A stretch of DNA of 64,000 bases from Pseudomonadota bacterium (lineage in GTDB: Bacteria > Pseudomonadota > Alphaproteobacteria > Rhizobiales > Hyphomicrobiaceae): positions 1 through 64,000 of the forward strand of contig JAFECG010000027.1 in the NCBI GenBank assembly GCA_018242215.1, given 5' to 3'. Of the stretch, positions 29,608 through 38,443 are shown piece by piece (the stretch's first letter is position 1; each line of letters opens with the position of its first letter). The notes below the pieces were generated by a model, which did not search any database, was not told where the DNA came from, and was given only the letters and a program-made list of their open reading frames with translations. A program made the position numbers and the translations under genes.

Positions 29608-29924
29608 GGGCACCCCTGTAGGACAGGGCGACGACGAGAGCAGATTCTGCGTCTATATTCTGCAGACATCCGACCAGTTAGTGGAGAATATTGCTACCCT
29701 CCGAACCGTCCGCCGATGGTAGCTCCCAGCGGGAAAGCGGACGCGCGCTGTCCTATCCCCAACCTGTCCAACCATTGTCGATTCAAATGTCTGCAAGTGG
29801 GACTGTTCAGCCCTGTGCAGCGCACTTAGCCTTCAATTGTCGACGTCTGCTTTCTCGGCCTTGCGGAAATCAGAGGATTTCCCGCTTTGTCACAAAAACA
29901 GACTTGCGCGTCTGCAAGACGGCT

Positions 29925-30080
29925 CGTCCAACTTCTGCTCGGGCATTCCAAGATCGAAAGCACAGTCAAATATCTCGGCATCGAGGTCGACGACGCGATC
30001 GAGATCGCGGAGAAGATCGATATCTGCGCGACTAACGCTCTGCCTCCGATACCAAACGTGATCGGCGGCGCTTCCTGCGT
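29925..30080 (+). pseudogene. 3' remnant of tyrosine recombinase
   Basis: Translates as VQLLLGHSKIESTVKYLGIE then VDDAIEIAEKIDI, near-identical to the C-terminus of the intact recombinase at 33696-34364, including the catalytic His and Tyr. Everything upstream of the last box is missing. Homology with the 60.6 kb remnant extends beyond the coding end (ATCGATATCTG and a shared GATCGGCGGCGCT segment). Confidence 0.85.
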
Positions 30081-30248
30081 CGCCTATCTCTGCTAAACCA
30101 AGTCGGCTTCTGGGACGGACCGTCGATAGACCCTCAGCTGTTTGCCTTCTAGCGCGATGGTTTGAGAGCAGCCATCATCCCGCCGGTGCCATGGACCACA
30201 AGCAAACATTGTGTAGGAAGCTTCAGCCTCGCCCAGCATGCCGCGCGC

Positions 30249-30902
30249 TTAGCCGTCGCCTGCTTCGACCTTCGCGCCATACTCATCGAGCGAAATGAGA
30301 CCTGCTTTGGTTGCCGCGTCGCGGTCGGCTGGCGAAAGGACATCCTGCACCACAGGCAGCCGCTTCCATTCTGCGAGGCGCGCAGTGCCATCCTCATTCG
30401 GCACGTACCTCGACGTTTCCACGTGCTTGTACTTATGTACGTAACGCGGGCAGTTGACGAAGATCTGCAACGGCGTTACGCGCACGAGAAACATTGCTCC
30501 GGGATAAGCATCGCGCGTAACGCTTTCGTCGAGCCGCGCCAGCCCTTGGACTCGCAAGCGCCGCGGCCGCTCGAAATCCATGAACAGAAGACCCACCTTT
30601 GGTTCTGCTGCTATGTTGCCCATGGAAATGAACATGCCGTTCCCGTCGTAGCAGGGGAAGACGAGCTCATTGTTCTCGATCTGCACGAAACCCGGCGCGC
30701 CGCCCTTGTAGGACACCGTTGGATGGCCCGTCGGATCCACGCTGGAGAGAAATAAGAAGTCACGCTCGGTGATGAAAGTAATCTCCTGCTCGGTGAAGGT
30801 CGAATGTACGATTACCTCCGCTGTTCGGTCGGCGAGCGCGCGCTGCCCGTACCGCTCCTGGATTGCGCGATGACATCCGGAATAGATCTCCTCGTTGTCC
30901 AT
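30249..30902 (-). CDS. Pyridoxamine 5'-phosphate oxidase family flavoprotein
   Basis: 217 residues. The split-barrel pattern is clear: FLFLSSVDPTGHPTVSYKGG, VQIENNELVFPCYDGNGMF, EPKVGLLFMDFERPRRLRV and the C-terminal IFVNCPRYVHKYK. This matches the large PPOX subgroup that binds FMN or F420-like cofactors and often acts as a general reductase or heme binder, not the vitamin B6 enzyme itself. It is followed by the symporter operon on the same strand, 20 bp away, so co-expression is plausible. No start ambiguity was seen. Confidence 0.9.
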   Translation of the reverse strand: MDNEEIYSGCHRAIQERYGQRALADRTAEVIVHSTFTEQEITFITERDFLFLSSVDPTGHPTVSYKGGAPGFVQIENNELVFPCYDGNGMFISMGNIAAEPKVGLLFMDFERPRRLRVQGLARLDESVTRDAYPGAMFLVRVTPLQIFVNCPRYVHKYKHVETSRYVPNEDGTARLAEWKRLPVVQDVLSPADRDAATKAGLISLDEYGAKVEAGDG

Positions 30903-30921
30903 CGTAGCTCCTCTGAGCGGT

Positions 30922-32433
30922 CTAGGCGGTCTGGGGCGCCGTGCTCACTGCTCTCAGTCCTGCGCCGCGCCTTTCTTCGGCCAGCGTAAATAGGTCCTCG
31001 ACACGTCTCCGGTCTGCGTCCGTTTGCTGTATGAAATATGCCGCGGCAATGTAGATCGCTAGGTTCACAACTAGGCCGACGGCGCCTGAGGTCAGGCCAT
31101 ACGCCCAAGGCAAATAGCCTGGATAGGCAAGCTCGAGGGTCACTGCGACAGCGAATCCCGCAACCATTCCTGCTATCGCCCCGTATTTGTTGCCGCGCCG
31201 CCAGAAGATGCCTAGAAACTGCGGCACAGCGAGCTGGATGATACCCTGATAAGCTAGCACCGCCAGCTGGAAGAGCGCCGACAACTCCAGACACGCCAGC
31301 CAAGAGGACAGGATCGTCAACCCGAGCATGCCGAGCTTGGCGATGACAATCAGCTGCCACTGGTCGAGGTCCCAGTAGTTGCCGACGAGATCATTGGCGA
31401 TTTGTGCCCCTGTAGCTTGGATGTTGCCATCGGTGTGTCCCATCGAGGCGGCAAGAACGATGACCCCGGCAAGGCCCAAGAGCCACAAGCCACCGGCGGC
31501 GTGGCTGACGATAAACCAGACGTCATTCGGCTGCGATGCAACACCGGGAACCTTCGAGCCGAGCATGCCGAAGACGAGCAGCGACACGCCGAATATCAGC
31601 GACAGTGGCACAGCGATGGCGGCGGACTTCTTGAGACTATTAACGCCATCGGCAGTAAACATTCGCACGAAGATGTACGGCCAGCACCACCCCCCAATGG
31701 CACCGGTCAGGATCAGACTGAACAGGTAAAGAGGGCCTTCCTTCGAGCCGAGGCTGGGTATAGCGAACATGGACTGATGGAGTGAGCCGAAGTTTATGCC
31801 TTGCGCAACGATCATCCAGACAATCAGGCCAATGAGAACGGCGCTGCCGAGGATATAGGCGACGATGCCCTGGGCCAAATCGGAGATCACGACACCACGC
31901 ATGCCCATGCGCACCGTCCAGAACTGACGCAGTGCAATGATGGTTACGCCGACGAGTACCGCCTGAGGAAATGACAAGGCGCCGAGCGACATGTGCTGGA
32001 ACAGTGTGCCGAGCGCCTGCATGCCAAGCACCAGCCAAGGGATGCCCGATACGATACCGATGATCGCAGCGATGGTCCTGATGTGGCGAGAGTTGAATCG
32101 CAGGGCTAGCAGGTCCGGCTGGGTCCGCAGGTCGAAGGCCTTGCCCCAGACCCACACGGGCCGAGCCATCAGGTACATGAGCACGACGGTAAGCAAGCTG
32201 TAGGACAGCACATAGAAGGATATGACACCGGCACTCGCGGCCATGCCGCCGAAGGCCGTGAACATGGCGCCGGGGTACCAAGTGTTGAGGAATGACATTG
32301 CCTGGTAATTGGCCCCGAACGAGCGCCCGCCCACGGCATATTCGGTGAAGTTGCGGTCGCGGATGCCGCTGAGCTGGAGGATGGCGACGATAACTGCGAA
32401 AAATGCGGCAATGCATCCGAAAGTGATGAGCAT
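30922..32433 (-). CDS. Sodium:solute symporter family transporter
   Basis: 503 residues with about 13 hydrophobic segments and the SSS motifs around EYAVGGRSFG (TM1-2 loop) and MARPVWVWGKAFDLRTQPDLL (in two parts). The substrate is uncertain; the family takes up monocarboxylates, amino acids, sugars or urea. Its start ATG overlaps the stop of the small upstream gene as ATGA, so the two are coupled as a two-gene transporter unit. The PPOX gene follows. Confidence 0.92.
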   Translation of the reverse strand: MLITFGCIAAFFAVIVAILQLSGIRDRNFTEYAVGGRSFGANYQAMSFLNTWYPGAMFTAFGGMAASAGVISFYVLSYSLLTVVLMYLMARPVWVWGKAFDLRTQPDLLALRFNSRHIRTIAAIIGIVSGIPWLVLGMQALGTLFQHMSLGALSFPQAVLVGVTIIALRQFWTVRMGMRGVVISDLAQGIVAYILGSAVLIGLIVWMIVAQGINFGSLHQSMFAIPSLGSKEGPLYLFSLILTGAIGGWCWPYIFVRMFTADGVNSLKKSAAIAVPLSLIFGVSLLVFGMLGSKVPGVASQPNDVWFIVSHAAGGLWLLGLAGVIVLAASMGHTDGNIQATGAQIANDLVGNYWDLDQWQLIVIAKLGMLGLTILSSWLACLELSALFQLAVLAYQGIIQLAVPQFLGIFWRRGNKYGAIAGMVAGFAVAVTLELAYPGYLPWAYGLTSGAVGLVVNLAIYIAAAYFIQQTDADRRRVEDLFTLAEERRGAGLRAVSTAPQTA

Positions 32434-32666
32434 CAGCCGATCTCCCCGTTGCGAGCGTCCGCGGCGTAGGCGGCGACGATGCTTGCCGCGATACAGGTGG
32501 ATACGGCCACAAAGTAGAGGACCGCGGCCGGGACTCCGTAAATCGGGGTGTTATTGCCGTCGAAGGACCAATAAAGCGGCGGCGCCAAGGCCACCACCAC
32601 ATCAATGACGAACCATCCCGTCACCCATAGGGGCTGCGAACGCTCGATCTTTCTGATAGCGGCCAT
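32433..32666 (-). CDS. DUF3311-like small membrane subunit
   Basis: 77 residues with two membrane segments (LWVTGWFVIDVVVALAPPLY and AAVLYFVAVSTCIAASIVAA). Its stop overlaps the symporter start. Such small two-helix proteins are standard companions of SSS transporters (DUF3311 group) and probably help assembly or function. The RBS-like GGGAG sequence lies before the ATG. Confidence 0.75.
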   Translation of the reverse strand: MAAIRKIERSQPLWVTGWFVIDVVVALAPPLYWSFDGNNTPIYGVPAAVLYFVAVSTCIAASIVAAYAADARNGEIG

Positions 32667-32695
32667 TGAAGGCTCCCTGCGCTTGTTTGCTTTTG

Positions 32696-33154
32696 TTATT
32701 GTTGTTTTGCGGTTGCGATCGACCGCTCGAGCTTAGCGAAGCAAGTCGGCCAGCCGCCACCGTAGGCTTCGGCCGCGTCCGGCGTCGCGATACGCGTCTG
32801 GGTGACGGTCATCGCGGTCTCGCCATTGTCCGTTGCAGCGAGGTCGACTTCGAGCAGGGTTTCCATCTCACACAACAGCTCGACAGGGCCGGAATAGCCC
32901 CACGTCATAACGATGCGGCGCCCCGGCTCCAGCTCGCGATAGCTGCCATCGATTTTGTGCAGAGTGCCATCAGGCGCGATAGAGCAGATGCGGAAACGCC
33001 CGCCCACGCAGACGTTGGTGGTGACTTCGATGACTTCATTGTCGCCGGGTGCCAGCCATTGGCGCATCACATCGGGTTGCGTCCATGCATCGAAGATCTC
33101 GTCGGGTGGCCCCGGAATGCGGCGCTTGAAGGTCAGACTAGTGGGTGAGCTCAT
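32696..33154 (-). CDS. SRPBCC / AHSA1-like protein
   Basis: 152 residues of the AHSA1 START-like fold: TFKRRIPGPPDEIFDAWTQP, GGRFRICSIAPDG, then IVMTWGYSGPVE and GGGWPTCFAKLERS. These proteins bind hydrophobic ligands. Many are paired with an ArsR repressor, as here: the start overlaps the ArsR stop by ATGA. Function beyond that is unknown. Confidence 0.92.
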   Translation of the reverse strand: MSSPTSLTFKRRIPGPPDEIFDAWTQPDVMRQWLAPGDNEVIEVTTNVCVGGRFRICSIAPDGTLHKIDGSYRELEPGRRIVMTWGYSGPVELLCEMETLLEVDLAATDNGETAMTVTQTRIATPDAAEAYGGGWPTCFAKLERSIATAKQQ

Positions 33155-33492
33155 TTCTTCTTCTTTTTCTTTTCGCGAAACAGCTTCTCGAGAGCATCAA
33201 GGCGCTCTTCCCAGAACTGCTCGTAGAGTTTGAGCCATGTCTGCGCTGCGGCCAGCGGCTCCGCGTTGAGACTGCAAGTGTGCGTGCGCCACTCTACAGA
33301 CCGGCGCACCAATCCTGATTCCTCCAGCACCTTGATGTGCTTCGACACTGCCGCCAGCGACATCGGTAACGGCTCGGCCAATTCACCGACCGTGCATTGG
33401 CCGACTGCCAGACGTCCGAGGATCGCCCGGCGCGATGGATCGGCAAGAGCATGGAACACGCGGTCGAGCACCGCAGATTCTCGTTCAACCAT
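33151..33492 (-). CDS. ArsR family transcriptional repressor
   Basis: 113 residues. The winged helix is HALADPSRRAILGRLAVGQC, LPMSLAAVSKHIKVLEE, SGLVRRSVEWRTHTCSLN. Metal-binding Cys pairs of ArsR/SmtB sensors are absent, so it belongs to the AHSA1-linked subgroup. It ends in seven Lys residues. Two ATTACAT direct repeats at and just upstream of its start codon may be an operator. It is coupled to the AHSA1 gene. Confidence 0.9.
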   Translation of the reverse strand: MVERESAVLDRVFHALADPSRRAILGRLAVGQCTVGELAEPLPMSLAAVSKHIKVLEESGLVRRSVEWRTHTCSLNAEPLAAAQTWLKLYEQFWEERLDALEKLFREKKKKKK

Positions 33493-33695
33493 TACATTAA
33501 ATTACATCGGGGCCAGCAAACGTCAAGGCAGAAGCGAGCGTCACGCGAACGCCATGTCGTTCGGTGTCGGCTATGGGTCAAAATCGTCATCCGGTAACCA
33601 AGCCAAGGAAGAATTCGGCCGATAGCGACCACTCGATCGGTCCGCGCGGCCGGCGCGAGTGCATGTCGTTCGTCTCTCTAGAAAGGAGACAGACC

Positions 33696-34364
33696 ATGGA
33701 ACAGGAACATACCAATTCGCTCATCAAGCCAATTCGCGTGCCGTGGAACAAAGGAAAACTCGTCGGCGCAAAGCCGCCGCTGAGGCCCAGCCATGTCTGG
33801 TCGATTAGAACCAAGTTGCAAATCGAGGGCAAGAAGAGGGATCTTGCGCTCTTCAACCTGGCGATCGACAGCAAACTTCGCGGCTGCGATGTTGTCGCCG
33901 TCCGCGTCGATGACGTTGCTCCAAGCGGATACTCAATGGATCGAGCAACCATTCGGCAAAAGAAAACCGGCAGGCCGGTTCGCTTCGAACTGACTGATCA
34001 GACTCGACAGGCCATCGACGAATATCTGCGTCTGACGGAGCGCAAGCCGGGCCAGTTCCTCTTCGCCGGCCGTGGCGACAGAGGTGGGCTGACAACGCGG
34101 CAGTACGCGCGGTTAGTACTGGAGTGGATTGCCAGCATCGGTCTCGACTCAGCAAAATTTGGCACGCATTCGCTGCGGCGGACGAAGGCCGTACTCATCT
34201 ACCGGCGAACAGAAAATCTCCGGGCCGTGCAACTTCTGCTCGGGCATTCCAAGATCGAAAGCACGGTTAGATATCTTGGAATCGAGGTCGACGACGCGAT
34301 CGAGATCGCGGAGAAGATCGTTATCCCGAGAATTTTATTATCCCGATGTTTCGGTGAGGACTGA
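33696..34364 (+). CDS. Small tyrosine-type recombinase/integrase
   Basis: 222 residues from MEQEHTNSLIKP with GAAAGGAGACAG upstream. It has no SAM-like core-binding domain, only the catalytic domain: R62 (LRGCDVV), HSLR (H158, R161), LLGHSKIES (H184) and the nucleophile in VRYLGIE (Y193). All boxes appear intact. The final 15 residues (VIPRILLSRCFGED) differ from the other copies, so the C-terminus may be altered. Degenerate pieces of the same gene lie at 29.9, 53.3 and 60.6 kb. Confidence 0.92.
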   Translation: MEQEHTNSLIKPIRVPWNKGKLVGAKPPLRPSHVWSIRTKLQIEGKKRDLALFNLAIDSKLRGCDVVAVRVDDVAPSGYSMDRATIRQKKTGRPVRFELTDQTRQAIDEYLRLTERKPGQFLFAGRGDRGGLTTRQYARLVLEWIASIGLDSAKFGTHSLRRTKAVLIYRRTENLRAVQLLLGHSKIESTVRYLGIEVDDAIEIAEKIVIPRILLSRCFGED

Positions 34365-34554
34365 CCGAGAACCGCCACAGAGCCGCAAGAATATCGGAAT
34401 AATTTTCACACCCTCGAATGAAATTCAGACCCAGAAATCAATTGCGTCGCTTGCGAGAGTTTATCTCTCAACTTCTATGCGAGGGTTCTTTGCAAAGACC
34501 GAGTGTTTTGGATCGCTTACGAGCAGAGGGACGAGATTGCGAAATGGGGCCAGG

Positions 34555-35064
34555 TCAAAGCCTCGAGAAATTTTTGCCTTCTAATTCGTATACCCTGCGC
34601 AAAATGGGATTAAATACTATAACTTTTCTATCGATTGATCTCGCGTAATTGACGACGTCTGCCGTTCCTCCGAGACCCCTTGCGGGCTGACCATCCCAGA
34701 CGGTAAAAACACACTCCGACAGATCGACAACGCGTTTGCCAGCCGCCAAGTAAGAAGCTTCATCAGACTTATTCCAGACCAGCTTTTCTACTGATTGGGC
34801 TTTTTGAAGAAGGTGGTGATAAGCCTTAAGGTCACTACCCTCGAAGGTCCGCTGATAGTCAGAAAACGGAATCACGCATTCGAGACGTCCTCCCAAACTG
34901 AGGATTTGGCGAGCGAAGAGCTGATCGCTGCCTATGGCGAGGCTTGTAATGCCTGTTAGCGGCTGAGGGAGAGCTTCCAGCTTTCGAAGCAAACTGGTGT
35001 TGACCCATTCCCAACCGCTAGGATCGTCAAGCTTTTGGTGCCCAGTGAAGCCAACTTTGGTCAT
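34555..35064 (-). CDS. SLOG-domain (LOG/DprA-like) protein
   Basis: 169 residues from MTKVGFTGHQK. The pattern G-x-T-G-H at the start, TSLAIGSDQLFARQ, LECVIPFSD and VFTVWDGQPARGLGGTADVV, then ARSIDRKVIVF, is the Rossmann-like SLOG fold that binds nucleotide or nucleotide-derived ligands. Several SLOG families sense second messengers in anti-phage systems. Alone it could also be a LOG-type nucleotidase. A 27-residue N-terminal extension lacks the motif. Just outside the left end of the IS1-like transposon, 126 bp from the inverted repeat. Confidence 0.75.
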   Translation of the reverse strand: MTKVGFTGHQKLDDPSGWEWVNTSLLRKLEALPQPLTGITSLAIGSDQLFARQILSLGGRLECVIPFSDYQRTFEGSDLKAYHHLLQKAQSVEKLVWNKSDEASYLAAGKRVVDLSECVFTVWDGQPARGLGGTADVVNYARSIDRKVIVFNPILRRVYELEGKNFSRL

Positions 35065-35189
35065 AGCAGACCACTCTTCGCCAGGCGCCAATAAAACTGA
35101 CCAAGGGGAGTAAGAAAGACATTTCCCGATCGTTCGCAGGTCCAATATAAATCGTCGCCACTGCGGCTTTTAAGAAGTCCGTGATTTTG

Positions 35190-35272
35190 GGTGGTGTTCT
35201 AATTAGCCACTGGGGTGTCCACAACTGTACCAGTTTGCCTGCCTGGCGTTCGGCCCTGACCGAAACCTTCGG
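35190..35272 (+). repeat. Left 83-bp terminal inverted repeat
   Basis: Matches the reverse complement of 39826-39908 base for base by hand alignment. The outermost bases are GGTGGTGTTCT. Confidence 0.9.
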
Positions 35273-35322
35273 TTCCCGTATCTGGCGAATGAGGCGCGCC
35301 GTTCGACCTATTGGTGCCAGGT

Positions 35323-35886
35323 CTATTGCCGGGGTTTGGCTGCTTGAGCGAAAATTACTAACAGGGCATCAAGCTGATTGGGTGTGAGCATGTGCAATGG
35401 TACCCGAAGATTCAGCGCCGCTGTGAATGCAGCCAACACAGCCTGTTCTTGATGGTGAGCCAGTTCTATAGCCGACCTCTCGGGGCGGTTACGCGATGTG
35501 TCGTTAGCGCGCCGTGAGAGAATAGTCTTTGGTTCATCGGCAACGAAAATGAATTCCGTTACGCCCACTGCCGCGAACACGCTGGGTTCTATAGTTATCA
35601 ATCCCGACGGGGTATCGATGATGGTGTGGCCATCGAGGATGAGAAGGGCTTGGGATGGATCTCTGGCATTACCGAACCCTTTGACAAGCAAAACCTGATT
35701 ATCGGTTATGTCAGCGGTTCTTAAGTCGTCTGTTACCACCCTGCTAGAACTCTGAAGCTCCTTAGCCTCTTTAATTAGTGCGCTCGCCTGCAGATGCTGG
35801 AAGCGGACGGATTCTGCGGCGGAGCGGAGTAACGTGGATTTGCCCACGCCGGAAATTCCCACGAGCGCAATAACTGATTGTGTCAT
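35323..35886 (-). CDS. P-loop ATPase / kinase-like protein
   Basis: 187 residues with Walker A ALVGISGVGKST at the N-terminus, LLILDGHTIIDTPSG as a possible Walker B region, and FIFVADEPKTILSRR like the arginine-lid segment of adenylate-kinase-type folds. The substrate is unknown, possibly nucleotide-like. It is a passenger gene of the IS1-like transposon. Its start lies inside the 3' part of the PIN-GNAT frame, implying fusion of once separate segments. Confidence 0.75.
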   Translation of the reverse strand: MTQSVIALVGISGVGKSTLLRSAAESVRFQHLQASALIKEAKELQSSSRVVTDDLRTADITDNQVLLVKGFGNARDPSQALLILDGHTIIDTPSGLITIEPSVFAAVGVTEFIFVADEPKTILSRRANDTSRNRPERSAIELAHHQEQAVLAAFTAALNLRVPLHMLTPNQLDALLVIFAQAAKPRQ

Positions 35887-37114
35887 GGCTTATGGCTTGC
35901 GACGGCTCTCCCACGGACTTGCCTTTGTAGAAGAGCAGCAAGGAACCGGCGGCGCCGAGGTTGGATTGCGCGCGGCAGAGGTAGACTTTGCGGATGGTGT
36001 TGCCCGGTTGGCTAGTTGCTGAAAGCGAACCGTCGAACAGCCCGGGCTGCTGTTTCAGCTCCGGATAGAGCGTGTCGTGGTAGTCTTCCATGATTGGCAC
36101 GCCGAAGGCCTCGACATCCGGCCCGGTGACGAAGCGCGGGTAATTCAGCCGGTCGAGTTCAAAATTCGAAACGCCTGCCTCCGGCAGCAACGGTGCCGTC
36201 GAGAACGTCTTTTCGTAAATCAGCTCGCCATCGGGCTTTGTGGCGGTGTGCTTGAAGCCGTAGAACTCTAGGAGGTCGATGAGCGACACCTGGTCGGCGT
36301 AGGTGGTGACGTAGACGAGGTCATAGCGGTTGGCCTGGGCAAACCAGAAGATCTTTTTGAGGAACAGCTCGCCAAGCTTCACACCCCTCTTATCGGGGCT
36401 GACCTTGAAGGTGCAGATTTTGAGGATTTTTTCGGCCTTGATGGTGGCGTCGGTTTTCGCCGCCGTCTCATCCTTGCGGACGACAATGCCAGCAAGGTCG
36501 CCATCTTCGATAATCCAGCAGGCGCGCCGTTCCTTGACGCACTTGCTCTTCCACCACTTGTCGAAGTCCGCGTAGCCGTCGCGCAGGCTGTCGAAGATGG
36601 GGTCAGTCAGCTTGATTTCATTGGCCTGCACTTCTTGGATATATCGGACAGGTGCCGCTTTGGGCTCGTATGTGGTCTTGAGCAGCTGGACGGCGTCGGC
36701 CACGAAGAGGACGCGGCGGCCGAGTTCGGGGGAATGGCGGCGGGCGCGGGCGTGAAGCCGGCCATCCTCGGTGACGAGGAAGTCGGCGGCGCCGCGCACC
36801 AGGGCATCCAAAAGTGTGACGTCGACGACGTCGTTCGGCTTTGCAAGTGTGCCGAAATCTTTCTCGAGGTCGGCTTTGGTGAGGCCCCGGACCTTTTTGA
36901 GGATTTGGAACTTGTCGAGCTTGCTAAGCGAGACCTTCTTGCGCTTCTCATTCCGGTCGCGGTTGATGTCGTCCTTGGCGGCCTCGTGGACGAGGACATC
37001 GACTTTGTACTTGGCCGCGGTTGCGAGAAGCGCAGCGAAGGCAGGCTGGACTGCTTTATTGTCTTCAAGGCCGATGATGACGTTCGTATCAATGAGATAC
37101 GCTTGAGAACTCAT
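35771..37114 (-). CDS. PIN-GNAT protein, C-terminally altered
   Basis: 448 residues from MSSQAYLIDTNVIIGLED. The PIN domain (about 1-140) has LIDTN and a later DALVRGAADFLVTEDGRL with acidic metal ligands; such domains are Mg-dependent RNases. A GNAT acetyltransferase domain follows (TFKVSPDKRGVKLGELFLKK). The expected C-terminal PUA/ASCH-like domain starts at IRKVYLCRAQSNL but is cut off after LLLFYKGKS, where the frame runs 115 bp into the ATPase gene. The true relatives are longer. It overlaps the PUA-like gene by 26 bp. Confidence 0.75.
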   Translation of the reverse strand: MSSQAYLIDTNVIIGLEDNKAVQPAFAALLATAAKYKVDVLVHEAAKDDINRDRNEKRKKVSLSKLDKFQILKKVRGLTKADLEKDFGTLAKPNDVVDVTLLDALVRGAADFLVTEDGRLHARARRHSPELGRRVLFVADAVQLLKTTYEPKAAPVRYIQEVQANEIKLTDPIFDSLRDGYADFDKWWKSKCVKERRACWIIEDGDLAGIVVRKDETAAKTDATIKAEKILKICTFKVSPDKRGVKLGELFLKKIFWFAQANRYDLVYVTTYADQVSLIDLLEFYGFKHTATKPDGELIYEKTFSTAPLLPEAGVSNFELDRLNYPRFVTGPDVEAFGVPIMEDYHDTLYPELKQQPGLFDGSLSATSQPGNTIRKVYLCRAQSNLGAAGSLLLFYKGKSVGEPSQAISHDTISYCARGNFRRGQIHVTPLRRRIRPLPASAGERTN

Positions 37115-37420
37115 CCCGGAGGGCCTTTTTGAGCATCGGCGACGCGTACGTGAACGATTGCGGCGGTTGGAAACCGAACCGTTCCCGAAGCTCGGACAGG
37201 GCGAGCGGACGCGGCAAGGCCTCGACGTTGGCGAACTGCAGGGCAAAGCCTTCGGCCAGCCCGCTGAAATAGGCGTCGAAATCCTTACGCGCGACAACGG
37301 CGGTCTTGGCGAACTGTTTCCAGATCTGCGCAACGGGGAGCTTGTTCACGTCGGCAATTTCAGCACGAGCGACGAGAGCGCGGATGGGCGAGGTCGAGTA
37401 GATGTAAACGACGGTTGCCC
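37089..37420 (-). pseudogene. PUA-like protein, 5' truncated
   Basis: The remaining C-terminal region starts VVYIYSTSPIRALV and continues to FTYASPMLKKALRDE. In intact family members about 40 residues precede it. Here the frame enters Fic-gene sequence at about 37415-37420. The overlap with the downstream PIN-GNAT start is retained. It belongs to the group of small PUA/ASCH-like proteins often paired with PIN-GNAT genes. A short product could still be made. Confidence 0.7.
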
Positions 37421-38121
37421 AGCAGGCCTTCCGCAAGCAGCGCGTGAAGGTTGAGGATGGTGTAGCGGTTGAAGGTCTGCGGCTCGGTGGCGGTCACCAG
37501 AAATTCGATGGCGTTCTTGTGGTTGAGGATCATCTGCGCGTCCTGCAGCGACTTTCCCGCCGCCACCTTGCCGAAGGCGATCAGCCGCTGCGTGTCGAGC
37601 AGGCTGTAGGTGTTCCCTTCGAGGCGGCTGGAGTTCCAAGAAAGGTCCACCAACAGCCGGTTGAGGATGTTGCGCGCGTAGGTGCCCGCCGGCTTTGCGC
37701 CCGATACCGGGCTGCGGCCAATCTCCGCGAGCTTCTTCCGGTCCGCCGCGGTGAGGTAGAAGGTGTCGTTCGGGCGGTAGGCATCGAGCAAGGCCCTGTT
37801 GTAGCCCACCGCCAGCCGCTGGTCCGCCGGCACCGCCAGCAGTCCCTCGATCTTCGCGCCCGCCGGTGAGAGCACGACAGCGTGGGGATCGGCGGTTTCG
37901 GGTTTGAGGCGGTAGCGCGCGCCCTTGGTCACGCCCTCGATGAGCACCTCGCCCTTGTCGGCCAGCTCCTGCAGACGCCGGCTCAAGGTCCGCGGCGGGA
38001 TCTCGAAATCGCCGAGCGCGCGCGTCAGCTCGTTGAGCGAAAGCCCGCGCGCCGCGTGGCCTTCCAGGGCCTTGCGGATGCGGTCGATCTGTTCTTGGAC
38101 GGGGGCATTGCGCTTCTCCAC
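37415..38121 (-). pseudogene. Fic family protein, catalytic half deleted
   Basis: The N-terminal winged helix (LTRALGDFEIPPRTLSRR) and Fic helical region are present (SWNSSRLEGNTYSL, DAQMILNHKNAIEFLV, LHALLAEGLLGN). The catalytic HPFx(D/E)GN region of AMP-transferases is missing because the frame passes into the PUA-like gene near 37415. The residual ORF then reads RRLHLLDLAHP to a stop at 37360. So the product cannot AMPylate. Confidence 0.8.
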
Positions 38122-38443
38122 CGGCGGGGCTTTCCTTGGTGAGGAAACGTACCCGCTGGGATTCGCCGGGGCAATTTATTGCGCCACTCTTTGGCGAGAT
38201 TGGTGGCGAGAATAATGGCGAGAATCCGATAAGTAATTGATATGGAATAATCCGGTGACACAATACCGAGAAAGCCCTTGCGTTTCGGCCTTTCGCAGAA
38301 TTCCGGCGTTGCCTTCGGATATGCGAACGCTTTGTTTGAATGAGAATTGTCGCCAAGATGCGACTCATTCGGCGGCACCCAAAACGCAATGCGAAGCAAT
38401 TTCGATTGCGCGGGATTCGTCGATACCTTACATATTCCCCCGA

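Noticed and set aside
31640-32605. 321-residue minus-strand frame across the symporter gene
   Set aside because: Out of frame with the clear symporter; Arg/His/Pro-rich composition typical of a high-GC shadow frame.
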